Below are positions 45,011 through 55,489 of a stretch of DNA of 64,000 nt, piece after piece. The position numbers and the translations under genes were made by a program. The notes under the pieces were generated by a model, which saw nothing but the letters and a program-made list of their open reading frames with translations, was not told the DNA's origin and did not search any database. Origin of the DNA: Gonocerus acuteangulatus (lineage: Eukaryota; Arthropoda; Insecta; Hemiptera; Coreidae); the NCBI GenBank assembly GCA_946811695.1, contig OX328124.1, positions 27,733,448 through 27,797,447 on the forward strand, written 5' to 3'. Each line of letters begins with the position of its first letter. Positions within the stretch are counted from its first letter, which is position 1.

Positions 45011-45211
45011 TTTTTTTTTTATTTATTTATTTATTTTTTTTTTTTACGGCGCATCTACATCTAGGTCATTAGCGCCGACATCCAGGGTACAGCGAGGCAT
45101 TTTATCAGCGAGCCGTGGGATGATAAAATTCCTGCCGGAGGTTGGGAATCGAACCCACCATCTCCCGCTTATGAATCCAAGGCGCTAGCCATTAGACCAC
45201 GGGAGACCCCG
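45011..45211 (-). mobile_element. tRNA-derived SINE, family S2, full length
   Basis: Exact 17-bp target-site duplication TTTATCTATTTATTTTT at 44994-45010 and 45212-45228. Minus strand: head 'GGTCTCCCGTGGTCTAATGG' (A box), 'GTGGGTTCGATTCCCAAC' (B box), body 'ggcaggaattttatcatccc', 'tgtaccctggatgtcggcgc' and 'gatgcgccgtaaaaaa' with an A-rich tail. Intact pol III promoter boxes make it a potentially transcribable copy. Confidence 0.95.
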
Positions 45212-45704
45212 TTTATCTATTTATTTTTGAATATTCAATAAAACTCATATTTTTCTATTTATACGACAGCTTGGAGAAAATTAGCTCCTAATGGGGTGCT
45301 AAGGATCGCAAAACGTCAGAAGACTTTTTATTCATCTTTAAAATAGATTAAATTTTTGATAAAGATATCAGCACTTTGACATCCTCTCAAACCCTTATAA
45401 ATATTACAATGTCTTGCCATTTGCTTCTAAAACTGCCAAAGGAGAGCAATACTTTTCTACGTAAGATAGATAATAAATTAATCATACTTATCCATTTATT
45501 TATTGGTAATTAATTCTATCTAGACATATATGAAAACTGTATGTACTAAAAATGTAGCTTTATTATACAATGGCGAACCTTCGTCGGCTTTGAGATAATT
45601 CACAGGCAGTTTTACGTGGCTATTGTAGGGGAAGGCTGTATTTTTAGTGTACTTATCTTTTTGGCTTCTGAAGCGACACCTAGAATAATGTGAAGCGTGG
45701 AGAG

Positions 45705-45746
45705 CATAATTTTTATAAATAAAAATTTTTATTTATAAAAATTATG
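45705..45746. repeat. 42-bp perfect palindrome
   Basis: 'cataatttttataaataaaa' + 'a' followed directly by its exact complement; 21-bp arms with no loop. Very AT-rich, prone to cruciform or hairpin formation. Confidence 0.95.
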
Positions 45747-45962
45747 AAGGTAATTTTTTAGTGTTTTACTTTTCGTGAAGTGCTGAAGAGCTTTCCACCG
45801 ACCTGGAAAAGCGACGCTGGCTGCACAATGGGGTGGGGGGAGGGGGTGGGGAAAGATAACTGTACCATTACGGTAATCTGAATTCCCAGACGGCTTTCTC
45901 ACGTAATTTTCGTGTCATTCACCTTCCTTCATTTTCTTATGCCCTTATGGGATGAGCAGTAG

Positions 45963-46127
45963 AAATTAGACTCCGACACGCAGGAGCTGCGTCATGAGAT
46001 AAGTCATCAAAAGTACACAGTCGGTGCACTCCATTTTTTTATCGCTACCTACTTTTGTAAGTGCCTGATGTTTGGTCAGAAGGAACGAAACACTAGAAAA
46101 AACTTTATTGCAAATTAATAAATATTA
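45963..46127 (+). mobile_element. Fragment with Helitron-like left end, chimeric
   Basis: 'gactccgacacgcaggagct' + 'gcgtcatgag' is the left-end motif of the A/B families, but the sequence after about 46000 is different. It includes 'gcctgatgtttggtcagaag' + 'gaacgaaacac', a degraded relative of the hammerhead-like motif (CTGATG...GAAAC) that lacks a pairable stem II. Confidence 0.4.
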
Positions 46128-46216
46128 AAGTCCATTTATTATTGAAAAAGAATTTTGGGCGGGTTATCTATAGGTTTCCACCCTTTTCTAGCTAGGATAG
46201 AGCTGATGGCTTTTCT
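46128..46216 (-). mobile_element. SINE family S3 fragment
   Basis: The minus strand carries 'agctagaaaagggtggaaac' and 'ctatagataacccgccc', the tail region of family S3; the tRNA-like head is missing. Confidence 0.6.
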
Positions 46217-46618
46217 TTAAATAATAAATACAATATAAAATATTGTGTACATAAAATTTATGATCGCTGACTAATGATTAATAAACAAGATTTTGGGTCT
46301 TATGATTTCAATGTCCCTTTAAAAAACATCAGCTAAAATATCATGGTTAATGTTTGGTTGGAATCGAAATAGGGTCAACAAATTTATATCTTCGATTCTT
46401 AGATCCACTTGAAATAGAAATAGAGAATGTATGAAGAATATATAATGATGTTCAAGATTTATATATAAAAAGCCAGGAATTTCATGTAACAACAACGCAA
46501 GTTTTGTATTATACTTGGACAATAAAGTGTTCAATGATAATTTATTCGTTCTTCAAACACAATCAATATTTTGAACGTTACAACATAATCTTTGGATGTC
46601 TTCTTGAGCAATAAATAT

Positions 46619-46742
46619 TAAGGAGACAAGAGGAAGACCAAAAATACCAGTTAGGTGACCATGGTAAAAATATGATTAATATGAAGGCCATATTTTCTCC
46701 ATGGTCACCTAACTGGTAACTTTGGTGTTCCTTTATCCCCTT
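46619..46742. mobile_element. Small hairpin MITE (~124 bp)
   Basis: Nearly the whole segment is one inverted repeat: the inner arms 'taccagttaggtgaccatgg' pair exactly with their complement, continuing inward 'aaaatatg/catatttt' and outward 'ggagacaag-aggaa' to the complement of 'ttcctttatcccc' with mismatches. The loop is about 14 bases. It could also fold as a small-RNA precursor. Confidence 0.75.
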
Positions 46743-46794
46743 ACCCAGTCATTGCTAAAGAAGGTTGCAAAAGAGCATGCCCAAACGTACTAAA

Positions 46795-48069
46795 AGTCCG
46801 ACTCGCAGGAACAGCATCATCTTAGCGCGGTCCTAGTCTAAGTTGGAAAGATTAAAATAGAAGCAGTTATTATTTTGGTTCTACCAGTCTTGAAAGGTCT
46901 TGGATTTACGATCTTACCTGGAAGGGGCGGCTAACACTAGAAACGGTCCCACTAGTTACAAGGTCTTGGAATCTTGGAAATCTATATTTCTAATAATAAA
47001 TTGTTTTTGTTATTTTACTTAACCTGTTTTATTGTCAAATACATTATCCAACTATAAGCAATTAAAAAATAACAAGGAATAAAACAGACAAAAAGAACCG
47101 TTCGAATAAACGAAATCAATTACTTTAAAGTTTTAAGCACTTATTTCTCCGATTGACATCGCCTAATTAAAACTTTCGTCGGAACCTTTTTTGTTGAGCA
47201 TTTAGTAAGCTTTCGAATAGTAACCTTCCGTTCACCAAGATTCTTAACCGTTTTCGAGATATTAATGAAAGTATACGAAGTTCCCAAACCTATTCATTAT
47301 TTCTAGCAACAGAAATTTGGTCTCATTTTACCTATCCTGTTTTACACACAAATACATTTTCCTAACATAAGAAATTACAAAAATAAAAATCAATAAAAAA
47401 CTAAGGGAAAGAGACAAAAAGAACGACAAAAACCCGTTCATAAGAACTAAACAGACGTATTTGAAGTTTTAAGCACTTATTTCTTCGATTGACATCACCT
47501 AATCAAAAATTGTTTTAGAATATTTTTTGTAGAGAATTTATAAAGCTTTCAAATAGTTTCTATCCACTTACCACGATTTCCCAACCGTGTTCAAGATATT
47601 AATGAAAGTATACGAAGTTCTCAAAACTTTTCATGTCTGTTCATAAAATATTTTATTCTAACCCTTCCTTAACTCCAAACGTAACCCAAATTTCAACATA
47701 TTAGTTTTAATGAAAGTAGAACATGCAGAAAATGTTTCAACTGAATCCCGTGATTCTAAGTACCCAAACCAAAAACGGTGTTCAAAAACGATTTTTCTAA
47801 TTTTCTCGAAAACGGTTAAAGCTATCGCCTTGAAAATGGTTTCAGTCGTTTTCCTAGCCCAAGAAGCCTATAAAACGAGTACTTACAAGCTTATGAACTC
47901 AAGAACGTACGCGTTACGATTTTTTTCGCGCGAATTTCGCCCCAAACGCCATCATCCAGTGGGCGGATTCTGCTGGTTAACGGACTTGATCTTTCAAATT
48001 GGATGAAGGATTTTTGTCCCAAATTTCATCAAAATCGGACCATTAGGGAAGCCAGAAATGAGCGAACAG

Positions 48070-48146
<77 letters not shown>

Positions 48147-48283
48147 AATTTGAACCACCGTTATTTTCGGTCTCTAGGGGTTCTGAAACGCAAAATTTTC
48201 TAGTCGGCACTTCCGGATTGTTTCATGAGATCAACCTTATAAGCGGGGTTCCTCCCTATGAAGTGAGGGAGGAACCGCGCTAA
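46795..48283 (+). mobile_element. Helitron-like element, subfamily A, copy 3 (best preserved)
   Basis: Left end 'aagtccgactcgcaggaaca' then 'catcttagcgcggtcc'. The body has an internal duplication ('aagttttaagcacttatttc' near 47129 and again near 47465, about 336 bp apart). Then 'cagacaaa' + (TA)n (48074-48144) and right end 'caaatttgaaccaccgttat'. The terminus is a perfect 11-bp hairpin GGTTCCTCCCT (48247-48257)/AGGGAGGAACC (48266-48276), then GCG and CTAA (48280-48283). The left subterminal 'ttagcgcggt' is the inverted complement of the right 'accgcgctaa'. A 98-codon frame in the body is not a gene. Confidence 0.6.
48074..48144. repeat. (TA)n microsatellite within Helitron-like element
   Basis: About 35 TA units between 'gaacagacaaa' and 'caaatttgaacc'. 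Confidence 0.95.
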
Positions 48284-49000
48284 AATAGTCTTATCCGAAT
48301 ATCAACTTCTGTTTAACTCGACGGCCAACCATCTCGTTAGTACACAATTTTATTAAATTAATTATTATAAAAACATAAGCATTATTCGTCCCAATTATAT
48401 TATGATATACTACATGGGCGTATATAGAAAAAAATTTCGGAGGGGGCTGGGAAAATTTCGGGGGGGGGGCTGAGACCATTTCCGGTGTATGGAATACTAA
48501 CAATGTTGAGAAATTGTTTTAGCCAACTTACATGCTATTTCACACAAAATAGAATACGTTTTATGAACTAAATGATCTTATTTAATTTATTTTTAAGGGT
48601 TTTATGAAATTTTTACCGATCAAATCAAAATTTCGGGGGGTGGGGGGATGCAGCCCCCTTAGCCCCCCCTTATATACGCCCATGATATACTTAGATTATT
48701 ATTGCTCTGGCCGTTGAGTAACCTATGTTAAGGCGTTTGAATGATAGAACCAGCAAATGGGAAACTGGGAGGGACTCTCCTTGGTTTTCTATTAATACTT
48801 TCTGGGGATCTACTCCTTCGTTTGCACGGTTGGCGAGCTTTGTGTAAACGTTTTTCTAGTGATTCACCTCCCAAAGACATGTCTTATGATTCATGATTTT
48901 TTATATTACGATTTTTCTAACATATTTACAAGAAAGGGTGTAAAGAATGTTTTGATAAGTACTAGAAGTACTGTCATAGGTGTGTGCACTCCAGCCTGCA
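48284..49000. other. Intergenic stretch with an inverted G/C-run pair
   Basis: 'catgggcgtatatagaaaaa' + 'aatttcgg' (48413-48440) is the inverted counterpart of 'ttagccccccctt' + 'atatacgcccatg' (48659-48684), with 'aaatttcggggggg' segments inside. This looks like a small element of about 270 bp with inverted ends ('catgggcgtatata'). Confidence 0.5.
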
Positions 49001-49200
49001 NNNNNNNNNNNNNNNNNNNNNNNNNNNNNNNNNNNNNNNNNNNNNNNNNNNNNNNNNNNNNNNNNNNNNNNNNNNNNNNNNNNNNNNNNNNNNNNNNNNN
49101 NNNNNNNNNNNNNNNNNNNNNNNNNNNNNNNNNNNNNNNNNNNNNNNNNNNNNNNNNNNNNNNNNNNNNNNNNNNNNNNNNNNNNNNNNNNNNNNNNNNN
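49001..49200. other. Assembly gap (200 N)
   Basis: Exactly 200 undetermined bases; the true length is unknown. Any open frame spanning it is meaningless. A CT repeat follows at once, which probably caused the gap. Confidence 0.99.

Positions 49201-49237
<37 letters not shown>
49201..49237. repeat. (CT)n microsatellite
   Basis: At least 18 CT units from the gap edge, followed by CT-rich sequence to about 49370; a short (GA)n lies at 49402-49420. Confidence 0.95.
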
Positions 49238-49241
<4 letters not shown>

Positions 49242-49634
49242 CACACTCTCGTCTATTCTATCTATCCTTATTCCCGTCCTCTTCGCTGTTCCTCACTCTC
49301 TCTTCTTGTCTCTTTCTCTGCCCTCCTTTGTCTGTCCCTTTAATTCCTCCTCTCGCTCGTTCTTTCTATAGTCTTTTTATTATTCCAAGAGAACAATGGG
49401 GGAGAGAGAGAGAGAGAGAATAATAATTCTAAGGAATGTAACTAAATAATGATTGCTAGATATTGGAATGAGGAGCGGACATGTTGAGTCGAGGGCAGTG
49501 GTGTGTATTGACTAGGCCTACTGCGCAGAGAGACTATTGCGCAGCTGACTAGACCTAGCCTACACGTGGCTGCATTGTACAGGTCAGGTCTCCATTCCCC
49601 TAGGCATTACCTAGCCACCATACCACCCAGCAGC

Positions 49635-49698
49635 TTAGGTTATTATCAGCCCAGGTTAGGTTCTTATCAGCTCAGGTTAGGTTCTTATCAGCTCAGGC
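49635..49698. repeat. 21-bp tandem repeat, 3 copies
   Basis: 'ttaggttattatcagcccagg' type units at 49635, 49656 and 49677; the second and third read 'ttaggttcttatcagctcagg'. Confidence 0.93.
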
Positions 49699-50323
49699 CA
49701 AGCCTAACTATACCTTATAGGTACTTCACACAATCCTGTGCAGTGTTAATCGGACAGGCTTCATGTAAGTCTTACGCTTACTACAGGATTTAATTTTCAC
49801 TAAGGATCTGAATTCAAGATTTATCAAAGTTCATTTACAATTAAAAAAAAGTCTGACGAGCAGGAACTGCGTCATCTTAGCCCTGTTCCGTTCACATCTC
49901 TAGTAAAGGATTAGTGCTATTAGTAAAGGAATAGCAGCAGTTATTGGTATGATCCTTCGTGAAAAACAGAAAATATAAATAAGCTGTATCATAGGCGACT
50001 CTTTCACCTTCTCAACTTTTGCTCTTCGAAACACTACAACACGGTTTCTCACTTACCTTTTTTTTAGTAAAATACTCAGTTTACAGTTAAATGATTTGAA
50101 TGAATGAATAAAGTAAATATATTTTTCCTTCAAAATGTACATTGCTCTAATAATTAATTAATATTCACAAAAAATGGGCAAGGCCTATCAGCTGGAGTGG
50201 ATTTAAGAGCCAATAGTATAAATATAATATCAAATGTAATATAATGTGAAAAAATGTGTACAAAAATATAAATAAATCAAAACATAAATCACATTAATAT
50301 TGTTCTATTAAAAATTGTCTATA

Positions 50324-50497
50324 GGAGGCCCGTTGGCCGTGAGTGTTAAGGCGTACGCACTTATGGGTCGGTGACTTTTCTTTAGAAAAAAGAAAAGGAA
50401 TTGGCCCTATTCTGGCTAGAAAAGGGTGGTAACCTATAGATAACCCATCCAAAAATTCGTAGTTTATAATAATGGACATTGAAATTGTAATAAATAC
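50324..50497 (+). mobile_element. SINE family S3, best copy, nested in the Helitron-like element
   Basis: 10-bp target-site duplication ATTGTCTATA at 50314-50323 and 50498-50507. Head 'gaggcccgttggccgtgagt' + 'gttaaggcg' has an A-box-like segment; the B box is damaged. Body 'aaaaggaattggccctattc' + 'tggctagaaaagg' and tail 'agataacccatccaaaaatt' match the copies at 32.4, 41.1 and 46.2 kb. Confidence 0.88.
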
Positions 50498-51007
50498 ATT
50501 GTCTATATTTACAAATGGCTTTGAGGTATTTTTAGAGCACATCCCAATTCCTCCCATTTAGTTCTTGCACTATCTCTTCCTTACTGAAAGATATTTTGCC
50601 ATAAAACCTGAGTCTAAACTCCTTCAGAACTGGACATACTCCAAGGAAATGGAAGGTGTCTTCTTCTTCTTTCAGCTTACCCATAGAGCAGCGGAAACTC
50701 GCTGTTAAATGATATTAAAATTAAATTAAACAATTAAAACGTTAGGCAAACAAACATAAAACCCCGTTCAAAATAGCAAAACTAATAATTTCGAAGTTTC
50801 AAGTCCTTATTTCTCCGATTGACATAGCTCCATCGAAAAATACATCAAAACCTTTTTTGTAGAGAATTTAGTTAGCTATCGAAAGGTCAGTTTCCACTTA
50901 TTACGATTTCCCAACCGTTTTCAAGATATTTTAGAAAATATACGAAAATTCCAAAACTTTTCATGCCTGTTAATGAAATATTGTATTTCTAGTACTTTCT
51001 TAACTCC

Positions 51008-51999
51008 TTCACAAGACTCTGTAAAATATTAATTATGAATATGAATAGACTACCTAGATTGTGCTATGACAGGCTATATGTATTAGATCAGTCACATTGC
51101 GTTTTAACAGGGTAACACAACTTAAGGAAATGTTTATAGATCTAAACTATTGTGATATATGGTTAAATCAGGACCCCCATTTAATTAAAGCAAACATAGC
51201 AGGTATCATAGCAGCTTACAGGGAAAAGTTGTAAGGCCAGGATATAAATTTAAAAAAAAATCAGTCCAAGTACAGCTCTTTGTACGATAGAATATCCATA
51301 AAACCAGGTACTGTCCAGAAACTTCTTATTATTTACCTACCATTTTCTATAAGCAAAACAATATTCCAACTAAGAAGTTGCAGTAGCTTCGCAATAAAAT
51401 TCACCATCAAAAACATAACATACGCAATAGACCCGCAGAAGAAATGTTCTTTAAGTTCATTAAATGTTCTGGAGAACATTAATCATTTAATTATTATTCA
51501 TTGCCCTGCATATGATCAGATAAGAGCTAAACATCTTACCTTCCTTGCTGATCATGATCAAGAAATTAATTTCCTCAATGCACTTAATAGCAATAATAGA
51601 CATACACTTATAAAAATATTTATATATATTAAGGAAATGCTAAGATACCGGTCCTTTATGTTAAATGAATGAAAGTTATTTTATTGTTATTTTTATTATT
51701 TTTTTTTGTTTTAATAATTTACTTTTTATTTAATAATTTATTTTTTCAAAAAATTTGTTTTAAGTTTTACTTCTATGATTATATTTTTAATGGAGGTTAT
51801 TTAATTATATATTATTTAATTGTCATGTAGAAATATTGTTATTTTGTAACTCATTTACACATTATAATGTGTTAATAATAGTGAAATAGTGTAAATATTG
51901 GTATAACAGTTAAATTTTAAAACTAATATACATTAGGACTAACTAAAAGTGTATAAGCCAAACTCCTTTGCTAAGGAGAAATCCTGTAAAGCAAAAATA
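51008..51999 (+). pseudogene. LINE (jockey-type) 3' portion inserted into copy 4
   Basis: Flanked by AACTCC at 51002-51007 and 52000-52005. It begins with decayed coding sequence ('MNRLPRLCYDRLYVLD', later 'KYSSLYDRISIKPGT') and continues as an open segment 51280-51672. That segment contains 'TIKNITYAIDPQKKCSLSSL' and 'NHLIIIHCPAYDQIR', like the Cys/His tail after the RT domain ('CxLC..EExxHxxxxCPxY..R') of jockey-type LINEs. Several stops precede the open segment. The 3' UTR ends 'ccttgctaaggagaa'-like sequence and 'gcaaaaataa'. 5'-truncated, dead. Confidence 0.85.
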
Positions 52000-52061
52000 A
52001 ACTCCAAACAGAACCCAAATTTAAGTATAGTAGATTAGATGAGAAACCGCGCTTAAAAAGA

Positions 52062-52280
52062 AGGGTCCAGATCACATTTCGATGGATTTATTAGATGCAG
52101 GACGAGGAAGGCTTATCCTAGCAAAAATTGTCAATCAGTTATTAAAAAAAAAAAAAAAATGTAAATAATTATTTATGAGTATGATAATGTAGGTAAATAT
52201 CAAAGATGTTTTATTTGTTTATTTTTTGTTTGTATAATAAAGGCTATTTCATTTCATTAGATGCTGATAGTTAGCCGATA
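52062..52280 (+). mobile_element. Likely LINE 3' UTR fragment
   Basis: 'gtttgtataataaaggctat' + 'ttcatttcatt' resembles LINE tails; a 17-base A run lies at about 52143-52159. No coding part. Confidence 0.4.
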
Positions 52281-52689
52281 ACAAGTCAAGGAACAGTTTG
52301 GATTCGGCTCAGAAAAACAGTCATAGTTTAGGAAACACATTTATTTTCAACGCTTATTTCCTACTATATCTTCATGTCTGGTGTCTTCGGGATTCGTCCA
52401 TAGACAAGGCTGGAACTTCTAACAGACTGATTATTTTTTTAGACAAATGTTCTTTTTCAAGGACATGTTTTTTTTTTTTTTTTATACTATGGATGAAAGA
52501 AGACAGCCTGACGAAGCTAGAGAGGAAGACACATGTTCCTCATTAGGGTATGACGTATAGCGAGTTTCGCTGGTTCCTTTACAACGAAGTCAATATAATG
52601 TAAGAAGAAATTAATAATATGGTCTCCGAGTAAACCATTTTTTTTTTTTTTAAACTCGCCTTTCGTAACTCGTACGTTAATGGAATATA

Positions 52690-52692
<3 letters not shown>

Positions 52693-52749
<57 letters not shown>

Positions 52750-52860
52750 AATTTTAAATGTTATGTTTTGTTGTATGACCGATCATGGTTTGAAGACATT
52801 TTTCAAATATCCTTTCACGAGTGGAACTTCAATAGCCTACGTTCATGAAGAAAGTACTAA
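52693..52860 (+). mobile_element. Helitron-like right end with (TA)n
   Basis: (TA)n 52693-52746, then 'caaattttaaatgtt...' and the right-end words 'ggtttgaagacatttttcaa', 'cacgagtggaacttcaatag' and terminal 'aaagtaCTAA' (52857-52860). The closest match is subfamily B. The left part was not identified. Confidence 0.55.
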
Positions 52861-53230
52861 AAGGTAATTTGTAAAACATAATAACCTTGTACTTTTTCCC
52901 ACTCATAAAAAAATAATTTACAAAAAAATAAATCATTTACAAATAGAAATTAAAATTTACACTCTAGGCACCAATATAATTTTACATCTTTTACGGCCAC
53001 CTCTAAGGAAGACGATTTTGTCGTCTTAGATAAACGTGGGAAAAAAGTCAACCTTCCTCTATAATTTGCTATTTACATTTAAATTGAAGTTTCTGTTGTG
53101 TAATAATGGTTTTAAAATGCATTCACAATTTTTATTTAATTTTTCTTCTCATTATCTGAAGATTGCTAATCGAAAGTCATTAATTACCTCTAAATACTAA
53201 CACTAAAAGCGTTTCTGTAAAATAAGTTAA

Positions 53231-53275
53231 TTTTTTTTCTCTTTAGGCATCTAGGCCGTTAGCACATTCCGAAGG
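53231..53275 (-). mobile_element. SINE family S2 3' end fragment
   Basis: 'tttctctttaggcatctagg' + 'ccgttagcac' is a diverged match to the 3' end of the 45011-45211 SINE ('catctaggtcattagcgcc'). Confidence 0.4.
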
Positions 53276-53345
53276 CTACTGCAGTTGAATTCATGAAAGA
53301 AGAAAAATCCGTCAATTCTCTCTCTCTCTGACATATGCGTATACT

Positions 53346-53348
<3 letters not shown>

Positions 53349-53399
<51 letters not shown>
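53349..53399. repeat. (TA)n microsatellite, left of the pogo-like element
   Basis: About 25 TA units ending directly at the element terminus GGGGAA. A short (CT)n precedes at 53317-53330. Confidence 0.95.
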
Positions 53400-53402
<3 letters not shown>

Positions 53403-54850
53403 GAATGTGTTGTACCTCTGGCCGTCTTGTACCTTTGACCACCGAGGCTGTGGCGGCATGTAGCAACATTTTATAAATTTTGGTGTAATTAGTGTTTAGC
53501 TCCTTCACTAGAGGGCTTGTGTTACCTACTTTGGATTATTCAAGTCAAAGAGGATTCTTGCAAAAAATACTTATCCATTTCTATCATAAAAATGTAAGTT
53601 ATTTATTGATGACGTTTTGCCTCATAAAATGTTTGAATTAAGTCTTTTTAGATGGAAATCGTTTGACCAGGTCAAAGGTACAACACATATGAGTAATTTT
53701 ACATAATTCAACTTTTATGTTCTTCTGTTACTATTTTTTTAAAATTAATATTGGTTTCTTCAATTGTTCAAAGAATTTAAAAAATAATAAATTAAATAAG
53801 TTCAAACTGACTTTATTAATCCTCAGTGTAGCAGTTCGAACCTATCGCCCCTTATCGTTCCACTTGAAGTTGTAAGACCTCATCGAAAAGCGGAGGCAAG
53901 GGGGGGCCTTGACGAAAATGTCAAATAGGGGCCGGCCTAAAGGGAAACCTCGTATCCTGACAGATATTCGTGAAAAGTTAATTATTGAAGGTGAAAAAAA
54001 AACAAACAAAAGCACCACCCTAAACGTAAGACACCAAATACAAATAAACCCCTTCCTAAAAAAGTGGTAAATAAAAAGAAAATTATTCTAATGACAGTTC
54101 AGATTCTGACACTGACACGGATAATTCAGCAGGAGAAAGTGACGTTGATCTGTCTGATAAATGTCGTGAGTTAAGTCGATAACCAGCAACAATTTGAAAA
54201 ATATCATTTGGAAAAAGGAAATTTTATACTTGTTAAAAATAAAAGTAAAAAGATTATTACATATTTAGTCGCAGAGATCTGTGGTATTAAATGTCCAATG
54301 TTTAGGATACAATATTTGAAAAACAAACTTTAAGTTACAAGTTTACGAGAGAAGATGAAAATTTGTTTGATATTGATGTTGAAGACATTGTGGCTTAACT
54401 TCCATACCATACTATTCCTACTGGATCTGCTTGACAGTTAAAACGTTTATCAATTTTACTGTTGTTTTTTTTTTTTTAGCATATTAAGCATAACATAATA
54501 TCAATAATATTTTATGGTTACGTCCATGTCCTGTATTTATTAAACTTACAATTAAGTATAATATTACTCAATACAATTTTTTTTCTGCACTGCTGTGTTG
54601 TTTTTACGTGGTCAGAGGTACAACACCTCATGGTCAAAGGTACAACTACATGTTGTACCTTTGACCACTGTACGATTATTTTTTTTTAAATTAATAAAAA
54701 ATATAAAATGTAAAGTTAGAACCTTGAAAAAATTAAATATGATAAACAATAGAATACTAATTACAATGAAATAAAAAAAATTAATATAGCCTTAATATTC
54801 AAGCTAAAAAAAAATCTATTGTGTAAAGTGGTCAAAGGTACAACACCTTC

Positions 54851-54853
<3 letters not shown>
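53400..54853 (+). mobile_element. pogo/Tigger-like DNA transposon remnant in a (TA)n tract
   Basis: Inverted ends: left 'GGGGAATGTGTTGTACCT' and right, complemented, 'GGGGAAGGTGTTGTACCT', extending to 'TTGACCAC' on both sides (one internal block inserted at the left). TA stands on both sides (53398-53399, 54854-54855), the target of the pogo group. The word 'ggtcaaaggtacaac' recurs inside at about 53673, 54610 and 54637 as subterminal repeats. Total 1454 bp, too short for an intact element. Confidence 0.75.
53925..54405 (+). pseudogene. pogo/Tigger-like transposase, C-terminal remnant
   Basis: Broken frames read 'RGRPKGKPRILTDIREKL', then an acidic stretch 'DSDTDNSAGESDVDLSD', 'GNFILVKNKSKKIITYLVAE', and 'FTREDENLFDIDVEDIV' before a stop and 'LP'. 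The order K/RGxxRILTDTPEK - acidic linker - GDFVLVKxxxKKxxxYYVGxV - FPxxEDxxxVxxEDIVxxLP is the C-terminal region following the DDE domain of many pogo/Tigger-type transposases in animals. The DNA-binding and DDE domains are absent. At least three frame changes and several stops. Confidence 0.65.

Positions 54854-54906
<53 letters not shown>
54854..54906. repeat. (TA)n microsatellite, right of the pogo-like element
   Basis: About 26 TA units starting at the right terminus of the pogo-like element; with 53349-53399 it forms the two halves of one former tract. Confidence 0.95.
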
Positions 54907-54914
<8 letters not shown>

Positions 54915-54922
54915 TTATAAAT

Positions 54923-55180
54923 ATATATCGTCGATACAAATGCATAGTATCGAATGTGAAAGTGGTTGGTACCTTATAGATGACTTTATATATATTTTAT
55001 ACTATGATATATTTTAATTAGACTTAATGCACAGTTTGATTATCTGTAATTGATAATTATTTTTCTTTAATTTTCGAGAGTTTACCACAACGTACATCAG
55101 TCCAACAGCTATCAATATAGATTGAAAATGAGAAATGCGTTTTTTCACATTCGATACTTTGCATTTGTACCGTCGATATA
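54923..55180. mobile_element. Inverted-repeat MITE (~258 bp) in TA-rich sequence
   Basis: Left 'atatatcgtcgatacaaatg' + 'catagtatcgaatgtgaaa' is matched at the right (55145-55180) by its complement with three or four changes. The interior is AT-rich and noncoding. TA-rich flanks on both sides. Confidence 0.75.
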
Positions 55181-55195
55181 TTTATAAATATATTT

Positions 55196-55283
55196 ATACA
55201 AATTTGAACGACCATTATTTTCGTGATATATGGGTTGTCATAAGGGTTTCATCCCTTTAGGGGGAGGGAAGAAACGTCCTAAA
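55196..55283 (+). mobile_element. Helitron-like right end
   Basis: 'tacaaatttgaacgaccatt' + 'attttcgtgatatatgg' matches the right-end segment of subfamily A. The terminus has a hairpin-like 'tccctttagggggagggaag' and 'CTAA' at 55279-55282. Its (TA)n lies beyond the nested MITE and pogo-like element to the left. Confidence 0.5.
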
Positions 55284-55489
55284 AGTAATTAGATTAACAA
55301 TTATCAATTAAAATTACTTCTGTAATTTGTAATCTAATTACAAAGTAACAGATTACCGTAGTAATTAATCAGGACATTTGATTTAACTTGTTACAGCGTA
55401 ATACTTCACAAAGAAATCTGATTACAATTTAATCAGACTACTTTGTAATTCCTTTACATAGTTGCTAGTCACGGTTTGATTTAGGAGAA

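Larger units (their letters stand above)
49849..52061 (+). mobile_element. Helitron-like element, subfamily A, copy 4, interrupted by a SINE and a LINE
   Basis: Left end 'aagtctgacgagcaggaact' + 'gcgtcatcttagccctgttc'. Body segments at 50727-51007 ('ttctccgattgacatagctc', 'tttcccaaccgttttcaaga', 'ctttcttaactcc') match copies 1-3. The body stops at 51007 and resumes at 52000 ('aactccaaacagaacccaaa'), with a LINE between. The right end 'gaaaccgcgcttaaaaag' is eroded and lacks both (TA)n and the conserved right segment, so it carries an internal deletion. Confidence 0.55.

Noticed and set aside
48859..49423. Frames of up to 170 codons across the N gap
   Set aside because: Most residues are undefined and the rest come from the CT microsatellite.
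49635..49698. TTAGG-containing units as insect-type telomere
   Set aside because: TTAGG occurs once per 21-bp unit, three units only; not a telomeric array.
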